Origin: JAMXLG01 sp963818925
Lineage (GTDB): Bacteria; Vulcanimicrobiota; Vulcanimicrobiia; Vulcanimicrobiales; Vulcanimicrobiaceae
Assembly (NCBI GenBank): GCA_963818925.1
Contig: CAWFTN010000001.1
Span: 1,116,001-1,180,000, forward strand
Length of the DNA: 64,000 bases
Reading direction: 5' to 3'
Each line of letters starts with the position of its first letter. Position 1 is the first letter of the stretch. Of this stretch, positions 34,517-42,574 are shown piece after piece. The position numbers were made by a program, and so were the translations under genes. The notes under the pieces were generated by a model. It did not search any database, had not been told where the DNA came from, and worked only from the letters and a program-made list of their open reading frames with translations.

Positions 34517-34552
34517 CGGCAAAGAAACGGAGCCGATAAAGACCGGCTCCGT
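34517..34552 (-). terminator. strong hairpin with T-run, minus strand
   Basis: CGGAGCCG and CGGCTCCG form a perfect 8-bp stem with an 8-base loop, followed by TTTCTTTG on the minus strand. It lies upstream of the zinc-ribbon gene, so it would end a minus-strand transcript from 34560-34840 in which no gene is seen. It may instead be an attenuator or a sign of an unseen small RNA. The rest of 34470-34844 shows no gene. Confidence 0.6.
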
Positions 34553-34844
34553 CGTCTTGCTACGCCATTGGACTAACCTTTGACTTTTACTTGACGCATT
34601 CATTATTCCAAACGGCACAGAGCGCTAAACGTTTCTGTTTGTCGTCGTAAAGCAACCGGCTGGCATGTCGCCGGTAGTCCAAAGCGGCTGCACGGCAAGC
34701 ATTTGCGCGAATTCAGCGTCACGCCGTTGGCTGCGAGCGACCGAATCTTCGCGCGTACAGCCTAGAAGGCAGCCCCGATTTCAGTCGGCTCCGCTGTAAC
34801 GAAACCTTCCTGTTGCGTTCATACCGCACGCGTAGCATTGCGGC

Positions 34845-36179
34845 ATGAAGATCACCATCATTGACGGGCATCCCGATCCGTGGGAAGGGCATTTGAATCA
34901 CGCACTCGCTGAACGGTATGCGCTTGCTGCGGAAGCAGCGGGTCATGAGATCCGGCGTATCAAGGTCTCGGCGTTGGATTTCCCGATGATGCGAGATCCA
35001 AAAGAGTCTACCGAAGACGATCCGTGCGAAGACGTCAGTCGCGCGCAGCAAGATATTGCATGGGCCGATCACATCGCGTTCTTTTTTCCGTTGTGGACCT
35101 CCGATATGCCGTCGCTCCTGAAGGCGTTTCTCGAGCAAACGCTGCGGCCGGGATTTGCGCTCGCATATGGAGCCGGTCCGTTCAGGTTGCCCAAGCCGCT
35201 CTTGCGGGGTAAATCGGCGCGCGTCGTCATCACTACGGGGGTCCCCGCTATTTTCTACTATGGACCGATGGGCGCGCACATGTTGAAGATGTTTTCGCGT
35301 CTCCTGACGTTTGTCGGCGTCGCTCCGGTGAGCAGTACGGTCATCGGCAACGTGGAGAACGCATCCGATGCCGCACGAGATCGCTGGTTTGCGAAGATGG
35401 ACGCGCTCGCGGTGCACGACGGAGCTCGGCGTCCGCATCGAATTGCGCTGGCCGCGCGGGTGCTGGCGACCGCAGCCGGCATCGCAGGCGCCGCATATGT
35501 TGGTTCGGCGCTCATGTCTTGGGCACGGTACGGAACGACGCCGCGCGGCATTGCAAATGATTGGCTGCTCGACCGGTACATGCCGAACTATGAAGTCGCA
35601 CTCCGTCACGCGACGGTCGTTCACGCGCCGCCAAGTCTAACGTTTGCGGCGATTCGTTTGACCGACTTCGAACGTTCGCCGGTCGTGCGCGCACTCTTCG
35701 GACTGCGCGACCTGGGCATGTGGACCAGGCACGATGAAGACGCGCCGGAGAGCCTGCCGTTCGAACAACTGACGACAATCGGTTGGGGCGTGCTCGCGAT
35801 CGATCCGGGACGGGAGATCGTGCTTGGAACCGTGACGAAGCCATGGCAATCGACCGTGCGGTTTCGTCCGCTCGATGCTCAAGAGTTTGCGACGTTCGCC
35901 GATCCCGGGTATGCAAAAATTGCGCTCGCGATCCGGGTCGACGAAGTATCGTCCGAGCACAGCGAGGCGCGCACGGAGACGCGCGTGCAAACGACCGATC
36001 CGGTCAGCCGCGCGCGGTTTCGCCGGTACTGGGCGTTGCTTTCACCGGGAATGATCATCATCCGCCGCCTGCTGCTGCAACAGGTCAAGGCCGAGGCGGA
36101 AGCGGTATGGGAACGCACGCGGCCGCTTGCCGGAATGCGGTTTGAGGATACGGCGGAGGAACGCGGTGGAGTATCGTGA
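34845..36179 (+). CDS. flavodoxin-like quinone reductase fused to a membrane/SRPBCC-like domain
   Basis: 444 residues. Residues 1-190 are an NAD(P)H:quinone oxidoreductase-type flavoprotein (IIDGHPDPWEGHLNHALAE, FPLWTSDMPSLLKAFLEQ, GKSARVVITTGVPAIFYYG). A membrane helix follows (about 205-225). Residues about 230-430 form a second domain (YMPNYEVALRHATVVHAPP, WGVLAIDPGREIVLGTVTKP) that looks like an SRPBCC-type lipid/ligand-binding fold. The fusion is unusual; most quinone reductases end near residue 200. It could bring FMN chemistry to a hydrophobic substrate held by the second domain. Confidence 0.82.
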   Translation: MKITIIDGHPDPWEGHLNHALAERYALAAEAAGHEIRRIKVSALDFPMMRDPKESTEDDPCEDVSRAQQDIAWADHIAFFFPLWTSDMPSLLKAFLEQTLRPGFALAYGAGPFRLPKPLLRGKSARVVITTGVPAIFYYGPMGAHMLKMFSRLLTFVGVAPVSSTVIGNVENASDAARDRWFAKMDALAVHDGARRPHRIALAARVLATAAGIAGAAYVGSALMSWARYGTTPRGIANDWLLDRYMPNYEVALRHATVVHAPPSLTFAAIRLTDFERSPVVRALFGLRDLGMWTRHDEDAPESLPFEQLTTIGWGVLAIDPGREIVLGTVTKPWQSTVRFRPLDAQEFATFADPGYAKIALAIRVDEVSSEHSEARTETRVQTTDPVSRARFRRYWALLSPGMIIIRRLLLQQVKAEAEAVWERTRPLAGMRFEDTAEERGGVS

Positions 36180-36183
36180 GGCT

Positions 36184-36636
36184 ATGCATTGGAAAAACGC
36201 ACGCACTATAGCGAATGTCGCTTTCGCTGTCTTTCTCACTATCCCGGCCGTTGCATCGGCGACGGGCACGGCTCGCATTCAACAGGCTGACGGCAATGTG
36301 AAGGTCTACAAGAACGTACACATTGCGATCGAACATAAACAGATGCTCCTTACGTCCGCCGATGGTGTCGGAACGTTCGTTATTTCGCGGGCGGCGTGCG
36401 CAGCGGTCGATAAACTCGTGCGCTGCTATCCGTACGACGCGGTGTTGAAGCAGCGCGGAATGACGTTGCCGATTACGATTGTGGACGGTACGGCATGGCT
36501 CAATCCCGGCACCACGAAGGCGCACCTGCCGAACTCCACGACCCAGCTCGACCCGCACGGGCTCATGATGTCGTTTCGAACGAAGCGCGGGAGTTACGTT
36601 TCGCTTACCGGTGTGGTGGATGTGTTGAAGAAATGA
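36184..36636 (+). CDS. small secreted protein of unknown function
   Basis: 150 residues from the ATG at 36184. Signal peptide (VAFAVFLTIPAVASA), then a beta-rich domain (ARIQQADGNVKVYKNV, ITIVDGTAWLNPG). Two Cys (about 70 and 80) could form a disulfide. The stop overlaps the next start as ATGA, so it is coupled to the Asn/Tyr-rich secreted protein and may be its partner. Confidence 0.75.
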   Translation: MHWKNARTIANVAFAVFLTIPAVASATGTARIQQADGNVKVYKNVHIAIEHKQMLLTSADGVGTFVISRAACAAVDKLVRCYPYDAVLKQRGMTLPITIVDGTAWLNPGTTKAHLPNSTTQLDPHGLMMSFRTKRGSYVSLTGVVDVLKK

Positions 36637-37586
36637 ATGGCAAGATTTTCATGATCGTGGGCGCGCTCTGCGCGACCCTTGCGCCCACGCCGATCGATGC
36701 GAGAGGATTTGCCGGCGGCGGAGCGGCTGCGGCGCGCGGCGGCGGCGCTTTCTCACGCGGCGGCTTCGATATGCACAGTGAAGCGCCCGCTACACGTAGT
36801 AACCCCGGATCGTATAGTCATTCGAGCACGGGGCCGGCCGGCACGAACCGCACGACGAACGCCAATGGTTCACCCGGCGACTACAGCCGGACGACGACGT
36901 CGAACAATGGCGATTATAACCACACGGGCACCGGCACGGTGAACAACGGCACGTACAGCCACAACGGTACGTCGAACACCGCGTACGGTACGCATAGCTC
37001 GAATGGAACGTACAACTCGCAAACCGGGAATTACAACCGCAACGCGAGCGGAAGCAACGGCAACGGTTCGTACAACACGAGCAGCAGCGGAAATACGTAC
37101 AACCACACCGGAAGCACGTATACTAGCGGATCGAACGTGTACGGGCAGTCGTACAGCAGCGCGACATACCGGAACAACGGCTACGTGTACCATGGCGCGG
37201 TGGTGAACAATCCCGTTTACTACGCATATCCGGCGTGGGGATGGAACGCCGGCTACGCGTGGGATCCCGTGCCGTATTACTGGGGCGGCGGGTTCTGGGG
37301 ACCCTTTGCCTGGGGCGCAGCCACTGCAGTTGCTTTCGGCACGTTCACGACGGCCACGAACCAAACGCTGACGTCTTATGAAGTTCAACCGTCGACACCC
37401 GGATCGAAGCTCTTGCAGAGCTATAAGTTGACCCAGGTGCCGTGCGGTACACCGAACCTCGTCGTCATCTTAGGTTCCAACAACAGCGTGATCTGCGCGA
37501 AGCCGAACAATCTCGTTGCGGCCGGAACGTACGGCGTCAACGAGCAAACGCTGACGCTCACGTCCGTCACACCGAAGAGCTCGTGA
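36633..37586 (+). CDS. secreted low-complexity Asn/Ser/Gly/Tyr-rich protein
   Basis: 317 residues. A signal peptide (MIVGALCATLAPTPIDA) precedes about 190 residues built from loose repeats of G(S/T/D)Y(S/N)(H/R/T), such as NGTYSHNG and GNTYNHTG, with almost no hydrophobic core. A hydrophobic aromatic segment follows (about 205-250, YYAYPAWGWNAGYAWDPV) and a small beta domain with two Cys ends the protein. It looks like an adhesive, amyloid-like or matrix protein. Function is inference. Confidence 0.78.
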   Translation: MNGKIFMIVGALCATLAPTPIDARGFAGGGAAAARGGGAFSRGGFDMHSEAPATRSNPGSYSHSSTGPAGTNRTTNANGSPGDYSRTTTSNNGDYNHTGTGTVNNGTYSHNGTSNTAYGTHSSNGTYNSQTGNYNRNASGSNGNGSYNTSSSGNTYNHTGSTYTSGSNVYGQSYSSATYRNNGYVYHGAVVNNPVYYAYPAWGWNAGYAWDPVPYYWGGGFWGPFAWGAATAVAFGTFTTATNQTLTSYEVQPSTPGSKLLQSYKLTQVPCGTPNLVVILGSNNSVICAKPNNLVAAGTYGVNEQTLTLTSVTPKSS

Positions 37587-37587
37587 C

Positions 37588-38865
37588 TTAGGGATACACT
37601 CCGCGCAACTTCGTCGCTTCCGCAACGCGGTCGACCGCGACCGCGTATGCTCCTTTGCGCATGTTGACGCCGTGCCGCTGTGATTGTTCGTATGCTTCTT
37701 TGAACGCACGCGTCATCTTGCGTTTGAGCCGGTCGTTGATCTCGTCTTCCTCCCAGAAGTTTTCTTGGAGATCTTGCACCCACTCGAAATACGAAACCGT
37801 CACACCGCCGGCATTGGCAAGAATGTCCGGCAGCACCATGATACCGCGATCGAAGAGAATGGCGTCGGCTTCGGGAAGCGTTGGACCATTCGCCGCTTCA
37901 GCGATGATCTTCGCTCGAATCCGCGGCGCATTCGTGGGCGTGATGACCTTTTCCAATGCAGCCGGAACGAGCACGTCACAGTCGCATTCGAGCACCTCGG
38001 CGTTCGTCAGCCGTTCTGCGCCTGAGAAACCGGCAACGGATCCCGTCTCTGCTTTGTGCGCGATCAGTCCCGCAACGTCGAGTCCTTTGGGATTCGTTAC
38101 GCCACCGCGCGAGTCCGACGCGGCGACAATCACATAGCCGCGTTTACTCATCAAGTCCGCTGCATGTAAGCCCGCGTTACCGAACCCTTGAATCGCGACG
38201 CGCGTGCCTTCGACCGCGCCGCCTTGAACTTTGATCGCTTCGTCGACCACATACATGCAGCCGCGCGCCGTGGCTTTGTCGCGTCCTAGCGATCCTCCGA
38301 TCGCAAGCGGCTTTCCCGTCACCACGCCGGGGATCGAGTATCCGTGCTGCATCGAGAACGTGTCCATAATCCACGCCATAATTTGGGGCGTCGTGTAAAC
38401 GTCGGGTGCCGGAATGTCTTTCTCGGGGCCAATAATGATCGAGATTTCGCTCGTGAAGCGGCGCGTGAGGTTTTCGAGTTCTTGCGTCGACATCGACTTG
38501 GGATCGCAAATAACGCCGCCCTTCGCGCCGCCGAAGGGAATGTTCACGAGCGCGCACTTCCATGTCATCCACATCGCGAGCGCCTTCACTTCGTCGAGCG
38601 TCACGTCGGGATGAAAACGAATGCCGCCTTTACTTGGACCACGCGACATGTTGTGTTGCACGCGATACCCGGCGTACATGCGGAAGTCTCCGTTGTCCAT
38701 CTTGACGGGAACGGAGACTTCCAAGACGCGTTTCGGAACTCGCAGATAGCGATGGATTGCGTCGCTCAAGCCAATGAGCTGCGCGACTTCATCTAGCTGG
38801 CGTTGCGCCATCTCCCAGACATTGTCAATGGCGGCCGCCGCTGAACGATCGACCGATACACTCAT
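37588..38865 (-). CDS. gdhA: glutamate dehydrogenase
   Basis: 425 residues of the Glu/Leu/Phe/Val dehydrogenase family. It interconverts glutamate and 2-oxoglutarate plus ammonia. GGIRFHPDVTLDEVKALA, the catalytic Lys in NIPFGGAKGGV (about 117), the nucleotide loop VAIQGFGNAG (about 220) and EAANGPTLPEAD are all present. Length fits the hexameric bacterial type. Its stop lies 1 base past the convergent gene's stop. Confidence 0.94.
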   Translation of the reverse strand: MSVSVDRSAAAAIDNVWEMAQRQLDEVAQLIGLSDAIHRYLRVPKRVLEVSVPVKMDNGDFRMYAGYRVQHNMSRGPSKGGIRFHPDVTLDEVKALAMWMTWKCALVNIPFGGAKGGVICDPKSMSTQELENLTRRFTSEISIIIGPEKDIPAPDVYTTPQIMAWIMDTFSMQHGYSIPGVVTGKPLAIGGSLGRDKATARGCMYVVDEAIKVQGGAVEGTRVAIQGFGNAGLHAADLMSKRGYVIVAASDSRGGVTNPKGLDVAGLIAHKAETGSVAGFSGAERLTNAEVLECDCDVLVPAALEKVITPTNAPRIRAKIIAEAANGPTLPEADAILFDRGIMVLPDILANAGGVTVSYFEWVQDLQENFWEEDEINDRLKRKMTRAFKEAYEQSQRHGVNMRKGAYAVAVDRVAEATKLRGVYP

Positions 38866-38886
38866 GCGGCGAGTGTACCACGGATG

Positions 38887-39429
38887 TTACGGTCGCATCG
38901 AGCGGCGCATATGCATTTCCATTTCACCGCCGCTCATCGCTGTGCGAAGAAGAATCTCGCCCGCGCTCGGCGCACGACGCGCTTCTGGTGGTGCGCCCGG
39001 CGGTCCCATCCTCATCATCGGTCCACCGCGATCCGGCGGTCCGCCGTTCTGCGACATCTGCTGCCGCATAGTTTGCATCTGCGCGCGCATCTTGTCGCGG
39101 GCGGATTGCGATGCGGTCAAGATGGCCTGCTTTTCAGATGACGAGAGGGCAGAATCGAGTCGCGCTGCCGCACTCTTATAATCGGGCGTTGTCGCCGTCG
39201 CGAGTTCGCCGGCAACCGTGGCGAGCAACTGCCGATGCGCCGGCGTCAGAGCACCAAGAATCTGTGCTCGCTCTTGAGTGTGAATCTGCTCCATCTGCTG
39301 GCGCATTGCTTGGAATTGCTGCCGCATCTGGGGGTTAGGCGTCGGGCGATCCGGCGGCGTTTGAGCAAAGACCGGCGCTGCCGTGGCCGCCGCAAGCGCG
39401 AGGCTCGTGAAAAAGACGGAGGTTCTCAT
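38887..39429 (-). CDS. Spy/LTXXQ-like periplasmic protein
   Basis: 180 residues. Signal peptide (SLALAAATAAPVFA) then Gln/Met/Arg-rich helices (MRQQFQAMRQQMEQIHTQE, LTPAHRQLLATVAGELA). The LTPAHRQ segment resembles the LTxxQ motif of Spy/CpxP chaperones. The C-terminal 50 residues are Gly/Pro/Met-rich (GPMMRMGPPGAPP), which might bind metal. Probable envelope-stress chaperone or metal buffer; medium certainty. Confidence 0.72.
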   Translation of the reverse strand: MRTSVFFTSLALAAATAAPVFAQTPPDRPTPNPQMRQQFQAMRQQMEQIHTQERAQILGALTPAHRQLLATVAGELATATTPDYKSAAARLDSALSSSEKQAILTASQSARDKMRAQMQTMRQQMSQNGGPPDRGGPMMRMGPPGAPPEARRAPSAGEILLRTAMSGGEMEMHMRRSMRP

Positions 39430-39458
39430 CCCTCGATTGTCGCCCGGATACCTTAAAA

Positions 39459-41291
39459 CTAGCTCTGCGGCAAGCGATCGCCGTCGAACCCCTTGATTGC
39501 TTCGACGAATTGTTCGCCATAGCGCTCGAGCTTAACATCGCCCACGCCGCTGATCGTGCGAAACGCCGCGAGCGTTGACGGCTTATGCATAGACAGTTCG
39601 CGCAGCGTCGCATCGGAGAAGACGACGTACGGAGGGACGCCGGAGTCATCGGCAATCGACTTGCGCAAGCGGCGCAGTTCTTCGAAGAGTGAATCATCAA
39701 CGGTTTTCGTCATTGCATGCCGCGGATCGCGCGCTTTCTTCGCCTTAACGCGCGCGCGTTTGGCGAAAAAGAAGGGATGCGATTCGCGCAACGCTGTAAC
39801 GCCGTCTTGCGTCAGCGTTAGCGTCTTGCGTTCGACGTCTTGCTCGATCCATCCGAGCCGAATCAGTTCCGACGCGATGGCGATCCAATCCCGGCGGTCG
39901 TATTCGGTACCGATACCGAACGTCGAAAGCCGGTCGTGACTCCACGATGTCACCTTTTCGGTCCGTTTGCCGACGAGCACATCCGCGACATGATGCACAC
40001 CGGTTGCGAATCCGCCTTGCGCGCGGATGCGGTAGACGCACGAAAGCAGTTTGCGCGCGGCCTCCGTGGCATCGGATGTTTCCGGCGGTGAAATGCAGTT
40101 GTCGCAATTTCCGCATCGCTCGGGCGAGCCGTCTTCCCCGAAATAGTCGAGCAAGTGCCGGCGCCTGCACGATGTCGCCGCCGCGTAGTCCAGCATCTGC
40201 GTGAGCAGCCGTCCCGCCTGCTCGCGTTCGTTCTCATCGGGAATTTGGCGGATGAAGTGCCGCTGCTTCGCGGCGTCGCCGCCGGAGAAAAGCATCATGC
40301 ACTCGCTATCGAGTCCGTCGCGACCCGCGCGGCCGGTCTCCTGATAGTAGCCTTCTAGCGACTTCGGCATGTCGTAGTGCACGACGTAACGTACGTTCGG
40401 CTTATCGATCCCCATCCCGAACGCAATCGTTGCGCAAATGACGCGAATCTCGTCGCGGATGAAAAGCTCTTGATTACACGCTCGCTCGCCTGCCGCCAAG
40501 CCGGCGTGATACGGCAGTGCCGCGATGCCGGCTGCGCTCAAGCGCTCCGCGATCTCCTCGGTTGCGCGCCGGCTCTGGGCATAGATGATTCCGCTTTCCG
40601 TCTTGCGCTGCTCGCACCAGGTCAGCAACTGCTTCGTGGCGTCGGTTTTATCGAAGACGTGATAGCGCAGGTTCGCGCGGTTGAAGCTTCCGACGAATCG
40701 TTGCGGCGAACGCATCTCGAGAAATCGCTCGATATCGTTTCGCACGCGATCGGTTGCGGTCGCCGTCAACGCAATGACCGGTACGTCGGGATACCGCGCT
40801 CGCAGCGAAGCGATTTGCCGGTATTCCGGGCGGAAATCGTGGCCCCACTCGCTGACGCAGTGCGCCTCATCGATCGCGATGCGCTCGAGATTCCAGCGTG
40901 CGAGTCCGGCGAGGAAACCGGGTAACACGATCCGTTCCGGCGCCGCGTAAAGAACGCGATAGTCGCCGCGATCGAGACCGGCGATACGGCGCCGCGCTTC
41001 CGTTGCATCGAGCGAGCTATTGAGGAATGTTGCCGCAATGCCGTTCGCGCTCAGGGCATCGACTTGGTCCTTCATGAGCGCGATCAACGGCGAGACGACG
41101 AGCGTGAGGCCGCCGGACAGCACCGCCGGTAACTGATAACAGAGCGACTTTCCGCCGCCGGTTGGAAGAAGCGCGAGAACATCGTTGCCGGAAAGCGTCG
41201 CTTCGACGATTTCCTGCTGCAACGGACGAAACGTGTCAAAGCCAAAATGATGATTGAGCGCTTCGTCAAGCGTTAGCGTGGCCACCATCAT
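39459..41291 (-). CDS. recQ: ATP-dependent DNA helicase RecQ
   Basis: 610 residues. Helicase motifs: I LLPTGGGKSLCYQLPA, II AIDEAHCVSEWGHDF, VI QETGRAGRDG. The RecQ-Ct zinc site is CRRRHLLDYF..CGNCDNC (about 365-390), a winged helix follows, and an HRDC domain ends the protein (about 530-605; FEELRRLRKSIADDSGVPPYV). It unwinds forked and recombination DNA 3'-5'. Two adjacent ATG codons start it; the second (41288) is equally likely. Confidence 0.95.
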   Translation of the reverse strand: MMVATLTLDEALNHHFGFDTFRPLQQEIVEATLSGNDVLALLPTGGGKSLCYQLPAVLSGGLTLVVSPLIALMKDQVDALSANGIAATFLNSSLDATEARRRIAGLDRGDYRVLYAAPERIVLPGFLAGLARWNLERIAIDEAHCVSEWGHDFRPEYRQIASLRARYPDVPVIALTATATDRVRNDIERFLEMRSPQRFVGSFNRANLRYHVFDKTDATKQLLTWCEQRKTESGIIYAQSRRATEEIAERLSAAGIAALPYHAGLAAGERACNQELFIRDEIRVICATIAFGMGIDKPNVRYVVHYDMPKSLEGYYQETGRAGRDGLDSECMMLFSGGDAAKQRHFIRQIPDENEREQAGRLLTQMLDYAAATSCRRRHLLDYFGEDGSPERCGNCDNCISPPETSDATEAARKLLSCVYRIRAQGGFATGVHHVADVLVGKRTEKVTSWSHDRLSTFGIGTEYDRRDWIAIASELIRLGWIEQDVERKTLTLTQDGVTALRESHPFFFAKRARVKAKKARDPRHAMTKTVDDSLFEELRRLRKSIADDSGVPPYVVFSDATLRELSMHKPSTLAAFRTISGVGDVKLERYGEQFVEAIKGFDGDRLPQS

Positions 41292-41333
41292 GCATTCGTC
41301 GTTAACGCGCTGCGCACCTTACATCAAGGTGCA

Positions 41334-42167
41334 TCAACTGTGGCGTGCGACGAAGTCCTCAGCGGCGTCGCGTGGATCCATTCCGAGAACCGACCGCCGT
41401 GTATTCATTTGCTGTAACGCGTAGAGCGTAATGTGCCGCGACATCCGGTCGAGCACGCTGCGCATATTGGGATGAGCGCGAAGCGAGGCAACGCGAACGA
41501 CCGGTGTGGGATGACGTTCGTGCCAAAAGTGTTTGTCGTCGCTCAAAACGATCAGCTGCGTTTCCGCAATATTTGAGTCGGTTGTTACGCCGTTTGCGAT
41601 ATCCGCTTCACCACGATTGAGCATGTAATACTGCGTACCGGGATCGCACGCTGTGGTGGTTTTGAAATGGAAGCCGCCGTAAACGTGCCTGAGTCGATCG
41701 AGCGTGCCGCCGGGCTCTAAGAATCCTGCAGAAGCTGCTAGACGCAGTTGTGGCGCAAGCGCCGCGCACTTTGTTAGCCTCAGGAGCCAGAATTGCTCGG
41801 CCGCAACCTGCGAGGTGACGAGACACGGGGAGTCGTTGGCGGGAGCGGCAGAAAGCGCGGTCGTGGCGTCGCCGTCGTAAGGCGGATCAACGGCTGTCGG
41901 AACGTGTGCAAAGAGTAGTCCCGGATAGAGATCGATCGCGCCGCGAGCAATGGCGTCCTTGACGTTCTGCTCTTCGCCGAGTCGCAGGTGGCGCTCAACC
42001 GGGATGTGGGCGCGTTCCAATGCAATCGCATAAATCTCGGCGATCATTTTGTTTTCATCCGAATCGCTCGAACCAATCCGTAGCGCATTCGTAACCGGTG
42101 TCCGTCCACACGATGGCAGGAGCACGCTGGAGGCGATAAGGGCGAGTGCTCGTGCGCGTGTCGGCAT
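41334..42167 (-). CDS. solitary osmoprotectant/glycine-betaine-type substrate-binding lipoprotein
   Basis: 277 residues from the ATG at 42167, 5 bases after the upstream stop. Signal peptide with lipobox (IASSVLLPSCG). OpuAC-type SBP: RIGSSDSDENKMIAEIYA, AIDLYPGLLF and LNRGEADIANGVTTD. Aromatic/Asp residues in the last two segments resemble the betaine-binding cage. Normally it sits with an ABC ATPase and permease; none is here, so it may act as a scavenging partner or with a transporter elsewhere. Start at 42215 is possible. Confidence 0.85.
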   Translation of the reverse strand: MPTRARALALIASSVLLPSCGRTPVTNALRIGSSDSDENKMIAEIYAIALERAHIPVERHLRLGEEQNVKDAIARGAIDLYPGLLFAHVPTAVDPPYDGDATTALSAAPANDSPCLVTSQVAAEQFWLLRLTKCAALAPQLRLAASAGFLEPGGTLDRLRHVYGGFHFKTTTACDPGTQYYMLNRGEADIANGVTTDSNIAETQLIVLSDDKHFWHERHPTPVVRVASLRAHPNMRSVLDRMSRHITLYALQQMNTRRSVLGMDPRDAAEDFVARHS

Positions 42168-42172
42168 CGGTT

Positions 42173-42574
42173 CTAGCGGCTCGGGCGCCGCTTTCCGGAA
42201 GCGAGCATCGCGCATGCTTTCTCGATGCGGCGTTTGCGGCTCTCACGTTCTTCGGCCGACTCTATCCAGTCAATGAAATCTCGCTTACCAGTGGGCGTAA
42301 GCACGCTCCACAGCGATTTGGCCTTCGAGTTCGCATTGAGGCCGGTGTAAAGATCTAACGGCACGACCGAATAACAGCACGGGCGGCGCTTCCCGCTCGC
42401 AATCATATCGCATGCTTTCTCGATCCGGCGTTGGCGCGTCTGCGCTCGTTTAGCGCCGTCTATCCAACGAATAAAATCTCTCCGCGCGATCGGCGTAAGG
42501 TCATCCCATTGTGCCTTTGCTGCCGGCGCAGCGGCAAGGGCCTTACGAAGATCCGCCGCAACTTTCGGCTCCAT
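42173..42574 (-). CDS. tandem OmdA/YdeI-like protein
   Basis: 133 residues made of two similar halves of about 60: LTPIARRDFIRWIDGAKR..RRIEKACDMIASGKRRP and LTPTGKRDFIDWIESAEE..RRIEKACAMLASGKRRP. This is the C-terminal helical motif of the bacteriocin-protection (YdeI/OmpD-associated) family, here duplicated without the family's N-terminal domain. Cytoplasmic, basic. It starts on the base where the helicase stop ends and lies 5 bases before the binding-protein gene. Confidence 0.82.
   Translation of the reverse strand: MEPKVAADLRKALAAAPAAKAQWDDLTPIARRDFIRWIDGAKRAQTRQRRIEKACDMIASGKRRPCCYSVVPLDLYTGLNANSKAKSLWSVLTPTGKRDFIDWIESAEERESRKRRIEKACAMLASGKRRPSR

Noticed and set aside
34500..34620. Possible tRNA near a hairpin
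   Set aside because: No cloverleaf can be drawn; the 8-bp stem with T-run is a terminator-like hairpin.
36042..36558. Minus-strand frames opposite the flavoprotein and small secreted gene
   Set aside because: They lack SD sites and domains and mirror the codon pattern of the plus genes.
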